Shown: positions 52,968 through 63,466, counted from the first letter of the stretch. The stretch is DNA of 64,000 nucleotides from UBA7328 sp965247965 (GCA_965247965.1 OZ252053.1:2914001-2978000); one strand, 5' to 3'. Program-made: numbers and translations. Notes: generated by a model from the sequence alone, not told the origin.

Positions 52968-55403
52968 CTACCTCACTTCGCAATTAAGTTCACGCCTAAG
53001 GGCATCCATTATATTCCTGATCGACTTATCTACCTGCTTATCATTAAGCGTTCTTTCTCTGTCCTTGTAGATCATGCTTATGGCGTACGACTTTTGGCCT
53101 TTTCCCAGTTGCTCTTCATTTTTGTAAACATCGAAAAGATTCATGTCTTTGATCAGTTTCTTTTCTGTTTTTAGTATTACTCTTCTGAGCGCTTCGTAAG
53201 TAATGGATTGATCCATTGTAAGAGAGATATCTCTTCGAATAGTTGGAAACTTGCCGAACTCCGTTACCGACGTTTTTTGTTTCTTTTTCCTTTCGAATAA
53301 TGCACTCAGGTCAAAATCGGCTGAAAATACTTCCGCCTTGATTTCCATATTCTTCAAAACTTTGGCCGAAATCTGGCCATATCTGATTATTTCTTTTTCG
53401 CCGAACTTGTAGCAAAGACCAAAATCAAAATCTGAGCTTTGAATTTCATTCACCTGGTACTTGCCAAAATCTAATTTTGCCAATAATTCGTGGACTATTT
53501 TTTTAACGCTATAAAATGAAGATGGATAATCGGACGAAAGCCAGGATTCTTGTTCCTCAGCACCGCTGATATAAATGCTTAAGTGCTCATTTTCCTTGTG
53601 CTCATCACCGGCTTTTTGATAACTCTTACCGAACTCAAAAAAGCGGAGATCTTTCTGCTGCCTGTTCAGGTTATATCTGACTGATTCCATGCCAGAAAGG
53701 AGCATCTCCGGCCGCATAATGTCAAGATGTACATTGCTGGTATTATTAATACGAACAAATTGCTCTTGGGTGACTATCTCATTCGCTTCGTAATATGATG
53801 AAGGTAGTAACGACAACCCCATAATCTCCTGAAAACCCTTGCCAACAAGAAAATCGGCCAATTGATTTCGGAATTGATATTTTTCAGGGTATTCGGTGGT
53901 GGCTATAGTCGTAGATAATTTATTATCGATCTCTACTTTATTGAATCCGTAAATTCTCAGAATTTCCTCGATGACGTCAGCCTCCCTGGTGACATCCCTT
54001 TTATCGGTGGGGATACGCACTTCGAACTGCGTATTTTGTTGGCTGACTATTTCAATATTCAATGCCTTGAGTATCTTTTCTATGGTTTGTACAGATAGAT
54101 TGTTGCCGATTAGCTTTCGTACATTGTCGACTTCGACCTGGATTTGGCGGGGCTCTATTTTCTTTGGATATATATCTACAAAATCCGATGACAACTGTCC
54201 TCCTGCATATTCCTGCATAAGAAATGCCGCGCGTTTCAATCCATCGAGTGTTCGGTTTGGATCCATTCCTTTTTCGAAAGATTTTGCCGCATCTGTGCGA
54301 AGATTGTGGTGCGTGCTCGTGCGCCTTATCCATGTAGGATTCCAATGCGCGGCTTCTAAAACTATTTCGGTAGTTGACTCTGTAACGCCGCTCTCTGCAC
54401 CTCCGAAAATGCCCGCAATGCACATCGGTTTTTCATTTCCATCGCAGACGATCAGGTCTTCGGCTCGCAATTTTCGATCCACTTCATCCAGAGTCTTGAA
54501 TACTGTCCCTTCGGCAAGTGTTTTGACTACTATGCGATTTCCTGCCACGTTGTCCAGGTCATAGGCATGCAAAGGCTGTCCGTACTCGTATAAAACATAA
54601 TTGGTTATATCCACCACATTATTGATCGTCCTTACACCTATGGCCTCAAGACGCTTTTTCATCCAATCGGGTGATTCGCCAATCGCCAAATTTGAAATGC
54701 TTACGCTTGTGAATCTCGGACATCCTTCGAAACTTTCTACTTCAACCGGAAAGGTTGCTAATGATACAGCATATTTCAACCCACTCGAATCAGGATATTT
54801 GACCGAAGCGGAATTTGATGAATTCACTTTAAAATACGCCGAAAGATCGCGCGCCACACCGAGATGAGATGTGGCGTCTGATCGATTGGGTGTAAGATCT
54901 ATATCGTATACAATATCGGTTTCGATTTTGTAATGATCCGCTGCGGCAGTCCCTACATTTAGACTATTTGGTAAGATAATAATACCCTCATGATCCGTAC
55001 TGATGCCTATTTCGTCTTCTGCACATATCATGCCTTCGGAAACCTCTCCTCTTATTTTTCCTTTCTTAATCTTAAAGGGTTCGCCGCCTGTGGGGTAGAG
55101 TGTGGTGCCTACCATTGCCACGACTACCTTTTGTCCTTTAGAGACATTGGGGGCGCCACATACGATCTGCAAAGTAGATTCAGCGCCGACATCGACTTTG
55201 GTCAGAGAGAGTCGATCTGCATTGGGATGTTTCCCGCATTCCAGTACATGGCCTACGACGAGTCCTTCTAATCCTCCCGGAATCGTCTCCACTTCTTCCA
55301 TTCCTTCTACCTCTAAACCGAGAGATGTCAGAACCTCTGACAACTCTGCCGGATCTATCTTAATATCGATGTAGTCCCTGAGCCAGTTTAAAGAAATTTT
55401 CAT
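52968..55403 (-). CDS. pheT: Phenylalanine-tRNA ligase beta subunit
   Basis: About 811 residues from the ATG at 55403 (MKISLNWLRDYIDI), the family start. EMAP-like tRNA-binding domain (~40-150: GGLEGLVVGHVLECGKHPNADRLSLT), B3/B4 domain with VVDITNYVLYEYGQPLHAYD, B5 domain, and the C-terminal ferredoxin-like anticodon domain (FPTIRRDISLTMD). A -7 box TATATTTG lies at 55428-55421. pheS is not in the window. Confidence 0.95.
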   Translation of the reverse strand: MKISLNWLRDYIDIKIDPAELSEVLTSLGLEVEGMEEVETIPGGLEGLVVGHVLECGKHPNADRLSLTKVDVGAESTLQIVCGAPNVSKGQKVVVAMVGTTLYPTGGEPFKIKKGKIRGEVSEGMICAEDEIGISTDHEGIIILPNSLNVGTAAADHYKIETDIVYDIDLTPNRSDATSHLGVARDLSAYFKVNSSNSASVKYPDSSGLKYAVSLATFPVEVESFEGCPRFTSVSISNLAIGESPDWMKKRLEAIGVRTINNVVDITNYVLYEYGQPLHAYDLDNVAGNRIVVKTLAEGTVFKTLDEVDRKLRAEDLIVCDGNEKPMCIAGIFGGAESGVTESTTEIVLEAAHWNPTWIRRTSTHHNLRTDAAKSFEKGMDPNRTLDGLKRAAFLMQEYAGGQLSSDFVDIYPKKIEPRQIQVEVDNVRKLIGNNLSVQTIEKILKALNIEIVSQQNTQFEVRIPTDKRDVTREADVIEEILRIYGFNKVEIDNKLSTTIATTEYPEKYQFRNQLADFLVGKGFQEIMGLSLLPSSYYEANEIVTQEQFVRINNTSNVHLDIMRPEMLLSGMESVRYNLNRQQKDLRFFEFGKSYQKAGDEHKENEHLSIYISGAEEQESWLSSDYPSSFYSVKKIVHELLAKLDFGKYQVNEIQSSDFDFGLCYKFGEKEIIRYGQISAKVLKNMEIKAEVFSADFDLSALFERKKKQKTSVTEFGKFPTIRRDISLTMDQSITYEALRRVILKTEKKLIKDMNLFDVYKNEEQLGKGQKSYAISMIYKDRERTLNDKQVDKSIRNIMDALRRELNCEVR

Positions 55404-55420
55404 GCTTTGTGAATTGGCCG

Positions 55421-55428
55421 CAAATATA
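55421..55428 (-). promoter_or_regulatory. -7 box (TATATTTG) for pheT
   Basis: Minus-strand TATATTTG fits TAnnTTTG, 18 bases before the chosen pheT start, with a TTG about 20 bases further upstream. Supports the ATG at 55403. Confidence 0.5.
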
Positions 55429-55494
55429 TGTAACAATGAACCGTGTGTGCACAGGCCGATTTATACTACATAAAGTCAGACAAAATTATTATGA

Positions 55495-55785
55495 CTAGAC
55501 ATGTAGTTTAATATCCATTTGTTTGTGAAGAACTCTTAATACTACTATACTTTCGCCCCTTTCTTTAAATGCAAATAGATGGGATTTGCAGGCGTACTTC
55601 TTGTAGTTTTCTGGAATATCTCTGATTGGACGACCTAGGGTGGGATCTTGGGCAAGCCTGGCTATGCCATTTTCGAGAATTTTAGAATAGCGATCAGCTT
55701 GATCCTCGTCCCAAGTTCACACAGTGAAATGCCATATTTGACGCAAATCCTTTTTTGCTAGAAAAGTAAGTTCAAAGCGAGCCAT
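55495..55785 (-). pseudogene. parE: ParE/RelE-type toxin with in-frame TGA
   Basis: 96 codons from ATG 55785 overlapping the ParD stop (ATGA). It reads MARFELTFLAKKDLRQIWHFTV, then TGA at 55719-55717, then TWDEDQADRYSKILENGIARL, GRPIRDIPENYKKYACKSHLFAFK and ends KLHV. All ParE blocks are present, so only this codon 23 is damaged. The toxin should be inactive. Confidence 0.8.
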
Positions 55786-56030
55786 CAGGAAGAAAATTCT
55801 TCTCGCATTTCCTTTCTGAATTGATCAAAGTTAAAATTCTTGTCAATGCCGCTTTCTTCACCCAAACGAATTGCTTCTTTCATCTCTGCAACTTTTTTTT
55901 GATGCTCTCGAAGCAAAATCAAGCCTGCCTTAATGACTTCATTAGGATCTTCGTATTGACCCGCTGCCAACAGATCGTTAACTTCCGCCACGTTTTCAGG
56001 TGAAAGTGAAATAGTCGCTATATTTTCCAT
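55785..56030 (-). CDS. parD: ParD-family antitoxin
   Basis: 81 residues. Ribbon-helix-helix start (IATISLSPENVAEVNDLLAAGQYEDPNEVIKAGLILL) and a charged toxin-binding tail (FNFDQFRKEMREEFSS). Its stop overlaps the ParE start, an operon arrangement. Intact although the toxin is broken. Confidence 0.88.
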   Translation of the reverse strand: MENIATISLSPENVAEVNDLLAAGQYEDPNEVIKAGLILLREHQKKVAEMKEAIRLGEESGIDKNFNFDQFRKEMREEFSS

Positions 56031-56080
56031 ATAGTCAAAGATAGCTTATGGTTGTGCAGCGTGCAACCGTGTTTTTGCAT

Positions 56081-59000
56081 TTAAATAACCCCCTCCCCCA
56101 AAAGATTCCCATACCGGTGATAATTAATAGACACATTCTGTTCATTCAAGTAAGTAGGCAATTCTACTCTGCCAAAGGGACTAGGTTTTCGACCATAGAC
56201 ATGAACGGCTTTGGAATGGCATAATTTCAGAAAATCATCATCGAGCCTTGAATAATTCAATGCCCGCACAACAGTATCGTGATTATGTTCTTTTTCCAAT
56301 TCGTTCCACGAATCCAGCTTGTATAAAGGCACCGAAATGGGCATTGTACGCTCGTCTGTCGAATAGTATTTTGCCTCGACTCCGATTACCTCCGAAGCCG
56401 CCTGTACCATTCGTATGTCTTCGCTAGCGGTATCGTGACTGATCAATACAACGATTTTTTGTGGCTTGAGATAGCGATTGATATTGTGCTGGCCGCGAAT
56501 TTTGGCATAATCGATTTCCAGTCTGAAGTGATTATCAAAAACAGTTTGGTAATCTTCTTTAATCTCATAGATGGGTTTCTTTTGACCTTCTTTGATGCGC
56601 GAAAATTGAAGCACATAATTCAGCCCGCCCGCCTTCATGCCAAAACCAAAACAGGAGGCCTTCATCCCACCAAATGGTTGTCGCTCTACTATGGCTCCTG
56701 TGGTTGTCCTATTCGCGTAAAGATTACCGGCCATGATATGGTCTTTCCAATAGTCGATTTCCTCGTGATCAAGGGATTCTATTCCACTGGTCAGGCCATA
56801 TTCCACTCCGTTTACAATGCGTATGCCGTCCCTAAGGTCATCTGCCTTCATTACGGCCAGTACGGGGCCAAAGAGCTCATTTTTATATTCAAAGTCTTTC
56901 TCAGTTACTCCCCATTTTATGGAAGGAGACAACATGAAATTACCGTCGAGCTTTGGTGCCAATAGCCAATCATCGGATAGTGTGTTTTCTACAGAAGTTT
57001 TGAGCTTATCGGATATTTCGACGGCCAATGGACCTATCTCTGTTTCCATCTTTCGGGGATCACCGTGAATTTTACTTTGTGCAGCATCCTTGAGTAATAT
57101 CTTAAAATGTTCGTCCTCATAGACCTCCTTTTCCAAGACAAGCAAAGAAGTTGCCGAACACTTCTGGCCTGTATTCCCAAAGGCGGATTGTACGACGTTA
57201 TTGATCGCCTGATCGCGGTCGGCAAGGCTCGTTACAATTGTTGAATTTTTACCACCTGTTTCAGCGAATAATTTCAACCGTGGATTCCTGTCCAGCAAAA
57301 ACTGGGCAGTATCCGTCCCTCCCGTCAAAATCACCGCATCAAAAACATATCCTTTGGACAATAGGGGATCCAGAGTCGATCCCCGAGTAGGAAGAAAACT
57401 CAGGGCAGATTTTGGCACCCCGGCCCTCCAAAGACATTGGCAGGCCAGATAAGAACAAGCCGTTGCATTCCTCGAAGGTTTGAGAATCACACGTTTTCCT
57501 GCTGCGAGAGAAGCGAATACGCCGCCCATCGGTATGGCAATTGGAAAATTCCAGGGCGAAATGACCAGGTTTATTCCTTTGGGCTCAATTATTAAGTTTT
57601 CCTTCTCTGTAAGGTCTATAATGGATTGAGCATAGTAATTAGCAAAGTCGATAGCCTCGGAAACTTCTATATCGACTTCGCTAATAGTCTTGCCGAGCTC
57701 AGTCATGGCTACGGTGATAAGATCGCCCCTGTCTTTTTCAAATTCCACCGCCGCCGCTCTGAGCTTGGTTGCTCTTTCCCGATGAGAGAACTCTTGCCAT
57801 TCCGATCCGGCTTCTACCACCTGGCGATAATCCGCTTCATCCGCGTACTCATATCTCCAAGGCAGAGTACCGCTCCAGCAGATGAGCTCGACAGTTTTTC
57901 TGTCTTTCTTTTTTACTTCGGCAACGACGGGGATGACATTACCCACTACGTCTGCCGGAGAATTCCATTTTCTTCTGATTTTTTCTATCCAGGCTCTGTT
58001 GGCCGGTAAGATCCAGTCTGTATTCGGTACATTTTTGAATTGACTTTGAGGTTTTGGCTTCTGCATTGTCCGATTTTGATCTCGCTTTGGTTTATGAGCA
58101 AGCTTGTCGATTAAGTGAATTGATTCCAAATGGATTTTTTCCAGCTCTTTCCATTTCGCGGAATCTACTTCGAGATCAAATCCCTCTTTCAAAAAATTGC
58201 CTTCCTGTGTACCTTCATCCAGCCTTCTCACGAGATAGGCCATTGCGCTGTTGTAATCTTCTTCTTTTACTATTGGCGTATACAGTAAGACGGATGCGTT
58301 TTCTTTCAGTAATTGGGTCACTGTTTGATTGGCCATGCCTTCCAGCATTTCAAAGTCTACATATTGGTATAGATTCTTTTCTTTTACAATATTCAGAGCA
58401 AATGCCAGATCAAAAATATTGTGAGACGCTACGCCCAGGTTCACAGCATCGAGACTGTTTTTATCTAGCAATTCGAGTAGTATCTTTTTGAAATTGGCAT
58501 CTGAATATACCTTCCTTTCATAAGGCGCTACGGGCCATTCCTCCAGCGAAGCCTCGGTTTTTTCCATTTCCAGGTTGGCGCCTTTTACAATTCGTACTTT
58601 GATAGGCGCTCCGCCATTATTTATTCTATTTGTTGCCCAATCCACCAGGTCTTTCATGGCATTATACGAATCAGGAAGATAGGCCTGCAGAACAATTCCC
58701 ATTCGCAGATTTTGAAATCGCGATATGGAAAGGGTCTTTTTAAACACATCGATCGTAATGCCCAGATCCCTGTACTCCTCCATATCTAAATTGACAAATT
58801 TTATCGTTCCTGTCCTCTTGTATATGTTGAGTACTTCATCATAAATCTCAGATAGCTTGTGCACGCATTGATCTACAGTATGGTCGTGCGCCAAAGGATT
58901 GATTTGAGAATAGATGCTTGATAGTTTGATCGAGATATAATCTACCTCTTTCTGATTGAGTAAATGGCAGTAGTTTTTTATTCTTCTGGCAGCTTCTTCT

Positions 59001-59464
59001 TCTCCAAGTAGAGCCTCTCCGATCAGATTTACGTTGAGGATTACTCCTTCTTTTTTGCGTTTACGCGAATGATCTCTAAATTTTCTATCTCCGACAAAAA
59101 AGAGTATTGGGCCGGTAACACTGCGAATCTGAGTAAGCATGGCAGGAACGCTAATGGCTGGAAATAGTCGGCCAACAGACCTGTAAGCGATAATCAAAAA
59201 AAATTCAAAATTGCTAAACAGAACATCGTAACCTTTCGATTTGTTGATCAGTTTCAGGACGTAGTTCGAAACCCTGCTATTGTTTTTGGATCGAAACGCG
59301 ACATCCATCAGACGTACAACAAAATGCTTGGATTCCGGGGATTGGATAAGAGGACCCATGCGTTTAGAAAAGGGGCTTTCCGAGGTGTTGTCTGCCGAGT
59401 GAATTAGTTTTTTGGCGAGGTCTAAGCTCTTATTGATTTGCTTTTTTGTAATCCGTTGAGGCAT
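56081..59464 (-). CDS. putA: Bifunctional proline dehydrogenase/L-glutamate gamma-semialdehyde dehydrogenase
   Basis: 1127 residues. The proline dehydrogenase barrel (~90-440) has RMGIVLQAYLPDS, VRIVKGANLEMEK and the C-terminal YLVRRLDEG. The aldehyde dehydrogenase (~540-990) has SPWNFPIAIPMGGVFAS, FAETGGKNSTIV (Glu) and FGNTGQKCSATS (catalytic Cys). A ~130-residue C-terminal domain follows. No DNA-binding N-terminus, so not an autorepressor. Converts proline to glutamate, and can take the proline made by the hydroxyproline pair at 14.6-16.6 kb. Confidence 0.93.
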   Translation of the reverse strand: MPQRITKKQINKSLDLAKKLIHSADNTSESPFSKRMGPLIQSPESKHFVVRLMDVAFRSKNNSRVSNYVLKLINKSKGYDVLFSNFEFFLIIAYRSVGRLFPAISVPAMLTQIRSVTGPILFFVGDRKFRDHSRKRKKEGVILNVNLIGEALLGEEEAARRIKNYCHLLNQKEVDYISIKLSSIYSQINPLAHDHTVDQCVHKLSEIYDEVLNIYKRTGTIKFVNLDMEEYRDLGITIDVFKKTLSISRFQNLRMGIVLQAYLPDSYNAMKDLVDWATNRINNGGAPIKVRIVKGANLEMEKTEASLEEWPVAPYERKVYSDANFKKILLELLDKNSLDAVNLGVASHNIFDLAFALNIVKEKNLYQYVDFEMLEGMANQTVTQLLKENASVLLYTPIVKEEDYNSAMAYLVRRLDEGTQEGNFLKEGFDLEVDSAKWKELEKIHLESIHLIDKLAHKPKRDQNRTMQKPKPQSQFKNVPNTDWILPANRAWIEKIRRKWNSPADVVGNVIPVVAEVKKKDRKTVELICWSGTLPWRYEYADEADYRQVVEAGSEWQEFSHRERATKLRAAAVEFEKDRGDLITVAMTELGKTISEVDIEVSEAIDFANYYAQSIIDLTEKENLIIEPKGINLVISPWNFPIAIPMGGVFASLAAGKRVILKPSRNATACSYLACQCLWRAGVPKSALSFLPTRGSTLDPLLSKGYVFDAVILTGGTDTAQFLLDRNPRLKLFAETGGKNSTIVTSLADRDQAINNVVQSAFGNTGQKCSATSLLVLEKEVYEDEHFKILLKDAAQSKIHGDPRKMETEIGPLAVEISDKLKTSVENTLSDDWLLAPKLDGNFMLSPSIKWGVTEKDFEYKNELFGPVLAVMKADDLRDGIRIVNGVEYGLTSGIESLDHEEIDYWKDHIMAGNLYANRTTTGAIVERQPFGGMKASCFGFGMKAGGLNYVLQFSRIKEGQKKPIYEIKEDYQTVFDNHFRLEIDYAKIRGQHNINRYLKPQKIVVLISHDTASEDIRMVQAASEVIGVEAKYYSTDERTMPISVPLYKLDSWNELEKEHNHDTVVRALNYSRLDDDFLKLCHSKAVHVYGRKPSPFGRVELPTYLNEQNVSINYHRYGNLLGEGVI

Positions 59465-59567
59465 AAGCCTATTCCATTTAATCAGGGCAAATTAGCCATA
59501 AAACGAGAGAATTTGCATGGAATAACGGAGGCGATCACTTCAAGGGATTGCCTCCCTTCCTTATCCT

Positions 59568-60257
59568 TCACTGCCTTCCATTATAAAACACCAAGCGCAC
59601 CCCATAAAACCCCATTTTTACAGGTACCAGATCAACAACAATATTGGAAAAAAGGTCATCTACAAATGGCTGTAAATTATACGAACCCAACGGCAAACGG
59701 TAATAAGGTTTTAGGACAAAAGAGACATTAGAGCTCGTCCGAAAAGCGATATTCACATGGAGATCAAGGGCATATTCGCTTTGCGAAACAAGATTGAGGT
59801 TATCATTGCCGATTTCTCTTCTAATCCGTAGTTTTTGACTATAAATTCCCGCGCCAAATCCAAATCTGTTTATGTACGTATCGAAACCGAGCGATAGGGA
59901 AGTAAAAGAGAATTTATACAACTTACTGGTAAACGTATCATCACCGGGATTATGTAAAAGTGAAGAGCGCTCCCGATTCAGATTTTCCCAGCCAAATTCT
60001 ACTGCGAAATTGCCGAACTTATAAACGGCGCCTACATCGATACCGTGCAGGAAATGCAAATCATTAAATGAGTTTTCAAGGGTTTGGGCATTTTCGCTAT
60101 TGTATAAATCAAAAAGGTTATTGATCGGGCTGAACGAGCCGAAGGCTGGATTGTATCCGACTTTGATATTCAGCTGAGCCGTCACCGGGCTTATCCAAAG
60201 GCATAAGAGTAGCTTGGGAAGAAATAAATTCCTAATACACTTTTTGGAGCTGTCCAT
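59568..60257 (-). CDS. Probable outer-membrane beta-barrel protein
   Basis: About 229 residues from the ATG at 60257 (upstream in-frame starts to 60299). Signal peptide (LFLPKLLLCLWISPVTAQ) then alternating aromatic/polar strands (NFAVEFGWENLNRE, FSFTSLSLGFDTYINRFGFGAGIY) ending GFYGVRLVFYNGRQ, as in PorT/OmpA-like barrels. No named family seen. Convergent-free, alone between putA and the TMTC-like gene. Confidence 0.6.
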   Translation of the reverse strand: MDSSKKCIRNLFLPKLLLCLWISPVTAQLNIKVGYNPAFGSFSPINNLFDLYNSENAQTLENSFNDLHFLHGIDVGAVYKFGNFAVEFGWENLNRERSSLLHNPGDDTFTSKLYKFSFTSLSLGFDTYINRFGFGAGIYSQKLRIRREIGNDNLNLVSQSEYALDLHVNIAFRTSSNVSFVLKPYYRLPLGSYNLQPFVDDLFSNIVVDLVPVKMGFYGVRLVFYNGRQ

Positions 60258-60558
60258 ATTTAAACCCTTAAACCTCATTCGATACGTTTGATATGCCAAA
60301 TTTCTAAAATTTAAAGTATAAAATTACAATGCGCCTTATGCGCCCAATGTCCGAAGGAGGCTCCGGAATTTTTAAGATACAGCAACCAATAAATAAGCCG
60401 GGCGAAATGCGGATGATTTTTTTTGCTAAAAATACAGTTCATGTGTAAATACGACACTTGAAACACGCCTGAATCGGATCGGGCAGGCCCGGAAGTGATA
60501 CCACTTCACGACAAGTAGCATTACAATTTCGTCAATTCTGACGTAGCTTTACTCTTTT
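60258..60558. other. Divergent intergenic region
   Basis: 301 bases between the barrel gene and the TMTC-like gene. No gene; a short palindrome GAAGTGATACCACTTC lies at 60491-60506. Promoters not pinpointed. Confidence 0.4.
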
Positions 60559-62379
60559 ATGAACTTACACAACAAAACCTGGTTTCCTTACACCATCCTC
60601 TCAGTACTCGTCATTGCCATCTATTTCCCCAGTGTCAACTTCGACTATGTCCTCGACGACAAAATGGTATTTACTGAAAATAAATACGTAAAAGAGGGCC
60701 TCAGCGGAATACCAAAAATCTTAGGCAGTGACAGCTTCGAAGGCTATTTCGGAGAGCAAAAAGATCTCTTACCTGGCGCGCGCTACCGACCGCTTTCCCT
60801 AGTTACGTTTGCCTTAGAGTACCAATTATTTGGGATCAATAACAGGGTGAGTCATATTCTGAATGTCCTGCTTTACATCATATGTTGCGTTCTTCTATAT
60901 CTCACGTTAAACGACTTATTCGGCAGGATAAAACTCTCGAAAAATACTTTCTTCATACTTATAACTGCCGTCCTTTTCGCTATCCACCCTATCCACGTAG
61001 AAGCTGTGGCCAATGTAAAAGGCCGTGACGAGATCATGGCCCTCATCTTTTCACTCCTGGCTTTGAAGTTTTCGATAAGCTATTTTAGAACTTCCAAAAT
61101 ATCCCAGCTTTTGCTGGCCTCAGTTTCCCTCTTCCTGGGCCTTTTGTCCAAAGAGAATGCGCTTACTTTTTTAGCAGTGATTCCGTTCTCATTATTCCTA
61201 TTCGCAAAAGGAAGTCGCGCTGTATGGCTAGAGCTGACTGCCGGCCTTTTACTTTGTACTGCCATTTATATCGCCATACGCTACAATGCTGTAGGATACT
61301 TTATCGGAACGGCCGAATCAACACAACTTATGAATAATCCTTTCATTTACATGTCCGTATCCCAGAAATACGCCACTATTTTTTATACCCTCCTGTTTTA
61401 CTTCAAGCTCGGCTTTCTACCGAATCCCCTGACGCACGACTACTACCCATTTCACATTCCTACGATGCAATGGGGCGACATTACTCCTATACTTTCAGTC
61501 GGTTTGTATATTTTCATTGGACTACTAGCAATATATTTTACCAAAAAGAACAAAATTATCTCCTGGGCCTCATTTTACTACATCGCCACATTGAGCATAG
61601 TCAGTAACCTGGTTCTAAATGTGGGAACCTTTATGAATGAGCGCTTTCTCTTTATGCCATCGGTCGCCTTTGCCCTTGTGGTTTCCTATTTTTTCAGTCG
61701 ATTTTTTCAATTCAAAAACAATCTGATCAAATATCTGGCTATCGCTTTGATTTCGATCATTTGCATTGGATATACGGCCAAAAGCATAATGCGGGTGCCC
61801 GATTGGAAAGATACATTTGCCCTTAATTCTTCAGCGGCGAAAGTTTCTAAAAACAGCGCAAGGGCAAACCTATTTATGGGAACGGCTTATTTCAATCTTT
61901 ACAAAGCGAGTAAAAATGACTTCGAAAGAAGTACATTGCTCAATTCTGCCGACCAGTACATCAGCCGTTCGTTCGAACTATTCCCGCGATACGGCCATGC
62001 CAACCAAATGATGGCAGGTGTAGCTGCAGAAAAATTTAAAATTGACAGCAATATTGAGCAATTGCTGCAGATCTTTACGGAAATAATCAAACAACGGCCC
62101 GACACAAAATACGTCCGCACCTATCTCGAATACCTCAATGGACAAAGGCAATATGCCCAATCGCTAATAGATTTTTATTACAGAATCGGCCACGACGAAC
62201 TGTATGCAAAACAAAAAAGAAACGAATGGGCCATTCAATATTTAAAATACGGACTCCTCATCAATGAAAATGACCGAAATATTAATTTGGCGCTGAGCAA
62301 AGCATACCGAGCTTTGAATAGACCACAAGAAGCCGAATATTATCAAACCAAAGCTTTGGGCCGCACTCATGAACAATAA
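60559..62379 (+). CDS. TMTC-like membrane glycosyltransferase with C-terminal TPRs
   Basis: 606 residues. About ten membrane segments to residue ~415, with VLDDKMVFTEN (acidic DD motif in the first loop, as in GT-C enzymes), RYRPLSLVTFALEY and AIHPIHVEAVANVKGRDEI, which match the TMTC/O-mannosyltransferase group. The remainder (~425-606) is TPR-like (RANLFMGTAYFNLYKAS, NEWAIQYLKYGLLINE). Probable lipid-linked-sugar transferase acting on the periplasmic side; acceptor unknown. Overlaps dprA by 11 bases. Confidence 0.78.
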   Translation: MNLHNKTWFPYTILSVLVIAIYFPSVNFDYVLDDKMVFTENKYVKEGLSGIPKILGSDSFEGYFGEQKDLLPGARYRPLSLVTFALEYQLFGINNRVSHILNVLLYIICCVLLYLTLNDLFGRIKLSKNTFFILITAVLFAIHPIHVEAVANVKGRDEIMALIFSLLALKFSISYFRTSKISQLLLASVSLFLGLLSKENALTFLAVIPFSLFLFAKGSRAVWLELTAGLLLCTAIYIAIRYNAVGYFIGTAESTQLMNNPFIYMSVSQKYATIFYTLLFYFKLGFLPNPLTHDYYPFHIPTMQWGDITPILSVGLYIFIGLLAIYFTKKNKIISWASFYYIATLSIVSNLVLNVGTFMNERFLFMPSVAFALVVSYFFSRFFQFKNNLIKYLAIALISIICIGYTAKSIMRVPDWKDTFALNSSAAKVSKNSARANLFMGTAYFNLYKASKNDFERSTLLNSADQYISRSFELFPRYGHANQMMAGVAAEKFKIDSNIEQLLQIFTEIIKQRPDTKYVRTYLEYLNGQRQYAQSLIDFYYRIGHDELYAKQKRNEWAIQYLKYGLLINENDRNINLALSKAYRALNRPQEAEYYQTKALGRTHEQ

Positions 62380-63466
62380 CCTCGTTTACAAAATTGCCTT
62401 ATCGCGGATTCCAAAAGTCGGCAGCGTTCTTGCTAAAAATCTAATAGGTCATTGCGGAAGTGTGGAATCCGTATTTAGTGCATCTAAAAAAGCATTAATC
62501 AAAATACCAGGTATTGGCGAGATCATTACAAAAAGCATCCTGGATGCGCATCCTGAAAAGCTGGCCGGTCGTGAATTGGACTTCCTAAAAAGCAACCCAC
62601 AAATAAAACCTCTGTTTTTCACGGACGACGAATATCCACAACGGCTTAAGCATTTTGACGGTTCTCCAATATTACTGTACACGGAAGGCAGTGCAGATTT
62701 TAATGCCCATCGCACTGTTGCGGTCGTTGGTACCCGCAAAGCCACCGAATATGGCAAGATACTCTGTGAAAAGGTGGTGGAGGAATTACAAGCCTACGGA
62801 GTACAGATCATCAGTGGATTAGCATATGGTATAGATAGCTGCGCACACAGAAAAGCTGTGCAATTGGGCATAGAAAATATTGCCATCTTGGGTTCAGGTA
62901 TTGATCGCATATATCCAGCCAACCACAGAGGGCTTGCAGACCGCATAAAAAAGAAAGGTGCCCTGGTCAGTCAATTTCAATTCGGTGCAAAACCGGATAA
63001 GGAGAATTTTCCAATGAGAAATCACGTCGTAGCCGGAATGAGCGACGTAGTAGTTGTAGTACAATCAAAAAAATCCGGAGGCTCTCTGATCACTGCGGAA
63101 ATCGCCAATAATTTCAACAAAGATGTATTTGCATTCCCTGGAAAAGTAGGTGATCTTAATTCAGAAGGATGTAATGCTTTGATCAAGCAGCACAAGGCTC
63201 ATTTGATCCAATCTGCGAAGGACATAGCCTACATCATGAGATGGGAGCAGCAAGAAAAAGTGGAAGCGCAGATGAAGCTATTTGAAGAGTTGGACGCTTC
63301 GCAAAAGGAAATTATGATGGCCTTGAATGGAACAGAAGCTGTTGATATCGATTCGCTACATGCCCTACTTCAAATATCATTGAGCCATCTTTCTTCTGAT
63401 TTGCTGAACCTGGAGTTTATGGGTTTAGTTAAGTCCCTTCCGGGAAAGCGGTACATGGCTATGTAG
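62369..63466 (+). CDS. dprA: DNA-processing protein DprA
   Basis: 365 residues. Helix-hairpin-helix start (SRIPKVGSVLAKNLIG, IPGIGEIITKS), Rossmann core VAVVGTRKATEYGK, ISGLAYGIDSCAHRKA, AILGSGIDRIYPANH and SGGSLITAEIANNFNKDVFAFPG, and a C-terminal winged-helix DML1-like domain. Loads RecA on incoming single-stranded DNA in transformation. Overlaps the preceding gene by 11 bases. Confidence 0.95.
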   Translation: MNNNLVYKIALSRIPKVGSVLAKNLIGHCGSVESVFSASKKALIKIPGIGEIITKSILDAHPEKLAGRELDFLKSNPQIKPLFFTDDEYPQRLKHFDGSPILLYTEGSADFNAHRTVAVVGTRKATEYGKILCEKVVEELQAYGVQIISGLAYGIDSCAHRKAVQLGIENIAILGSGIDRIYPANHRGLADRIKKKGALVSQFQFGAKPDKENFPMRNHVVAGMSDVVVVVQSKKSGGSLITAEIANNFNKDVFAFPGKVGDLNSEGCNALIKQHKAHLIQSAKDIAYIMRWEQQEKVEAQMKLFEELDASQKEIMMALNGTEAVDIDSLHALLQISLSHLSSDLLNLEFMGLVKSLPGKRYMAM

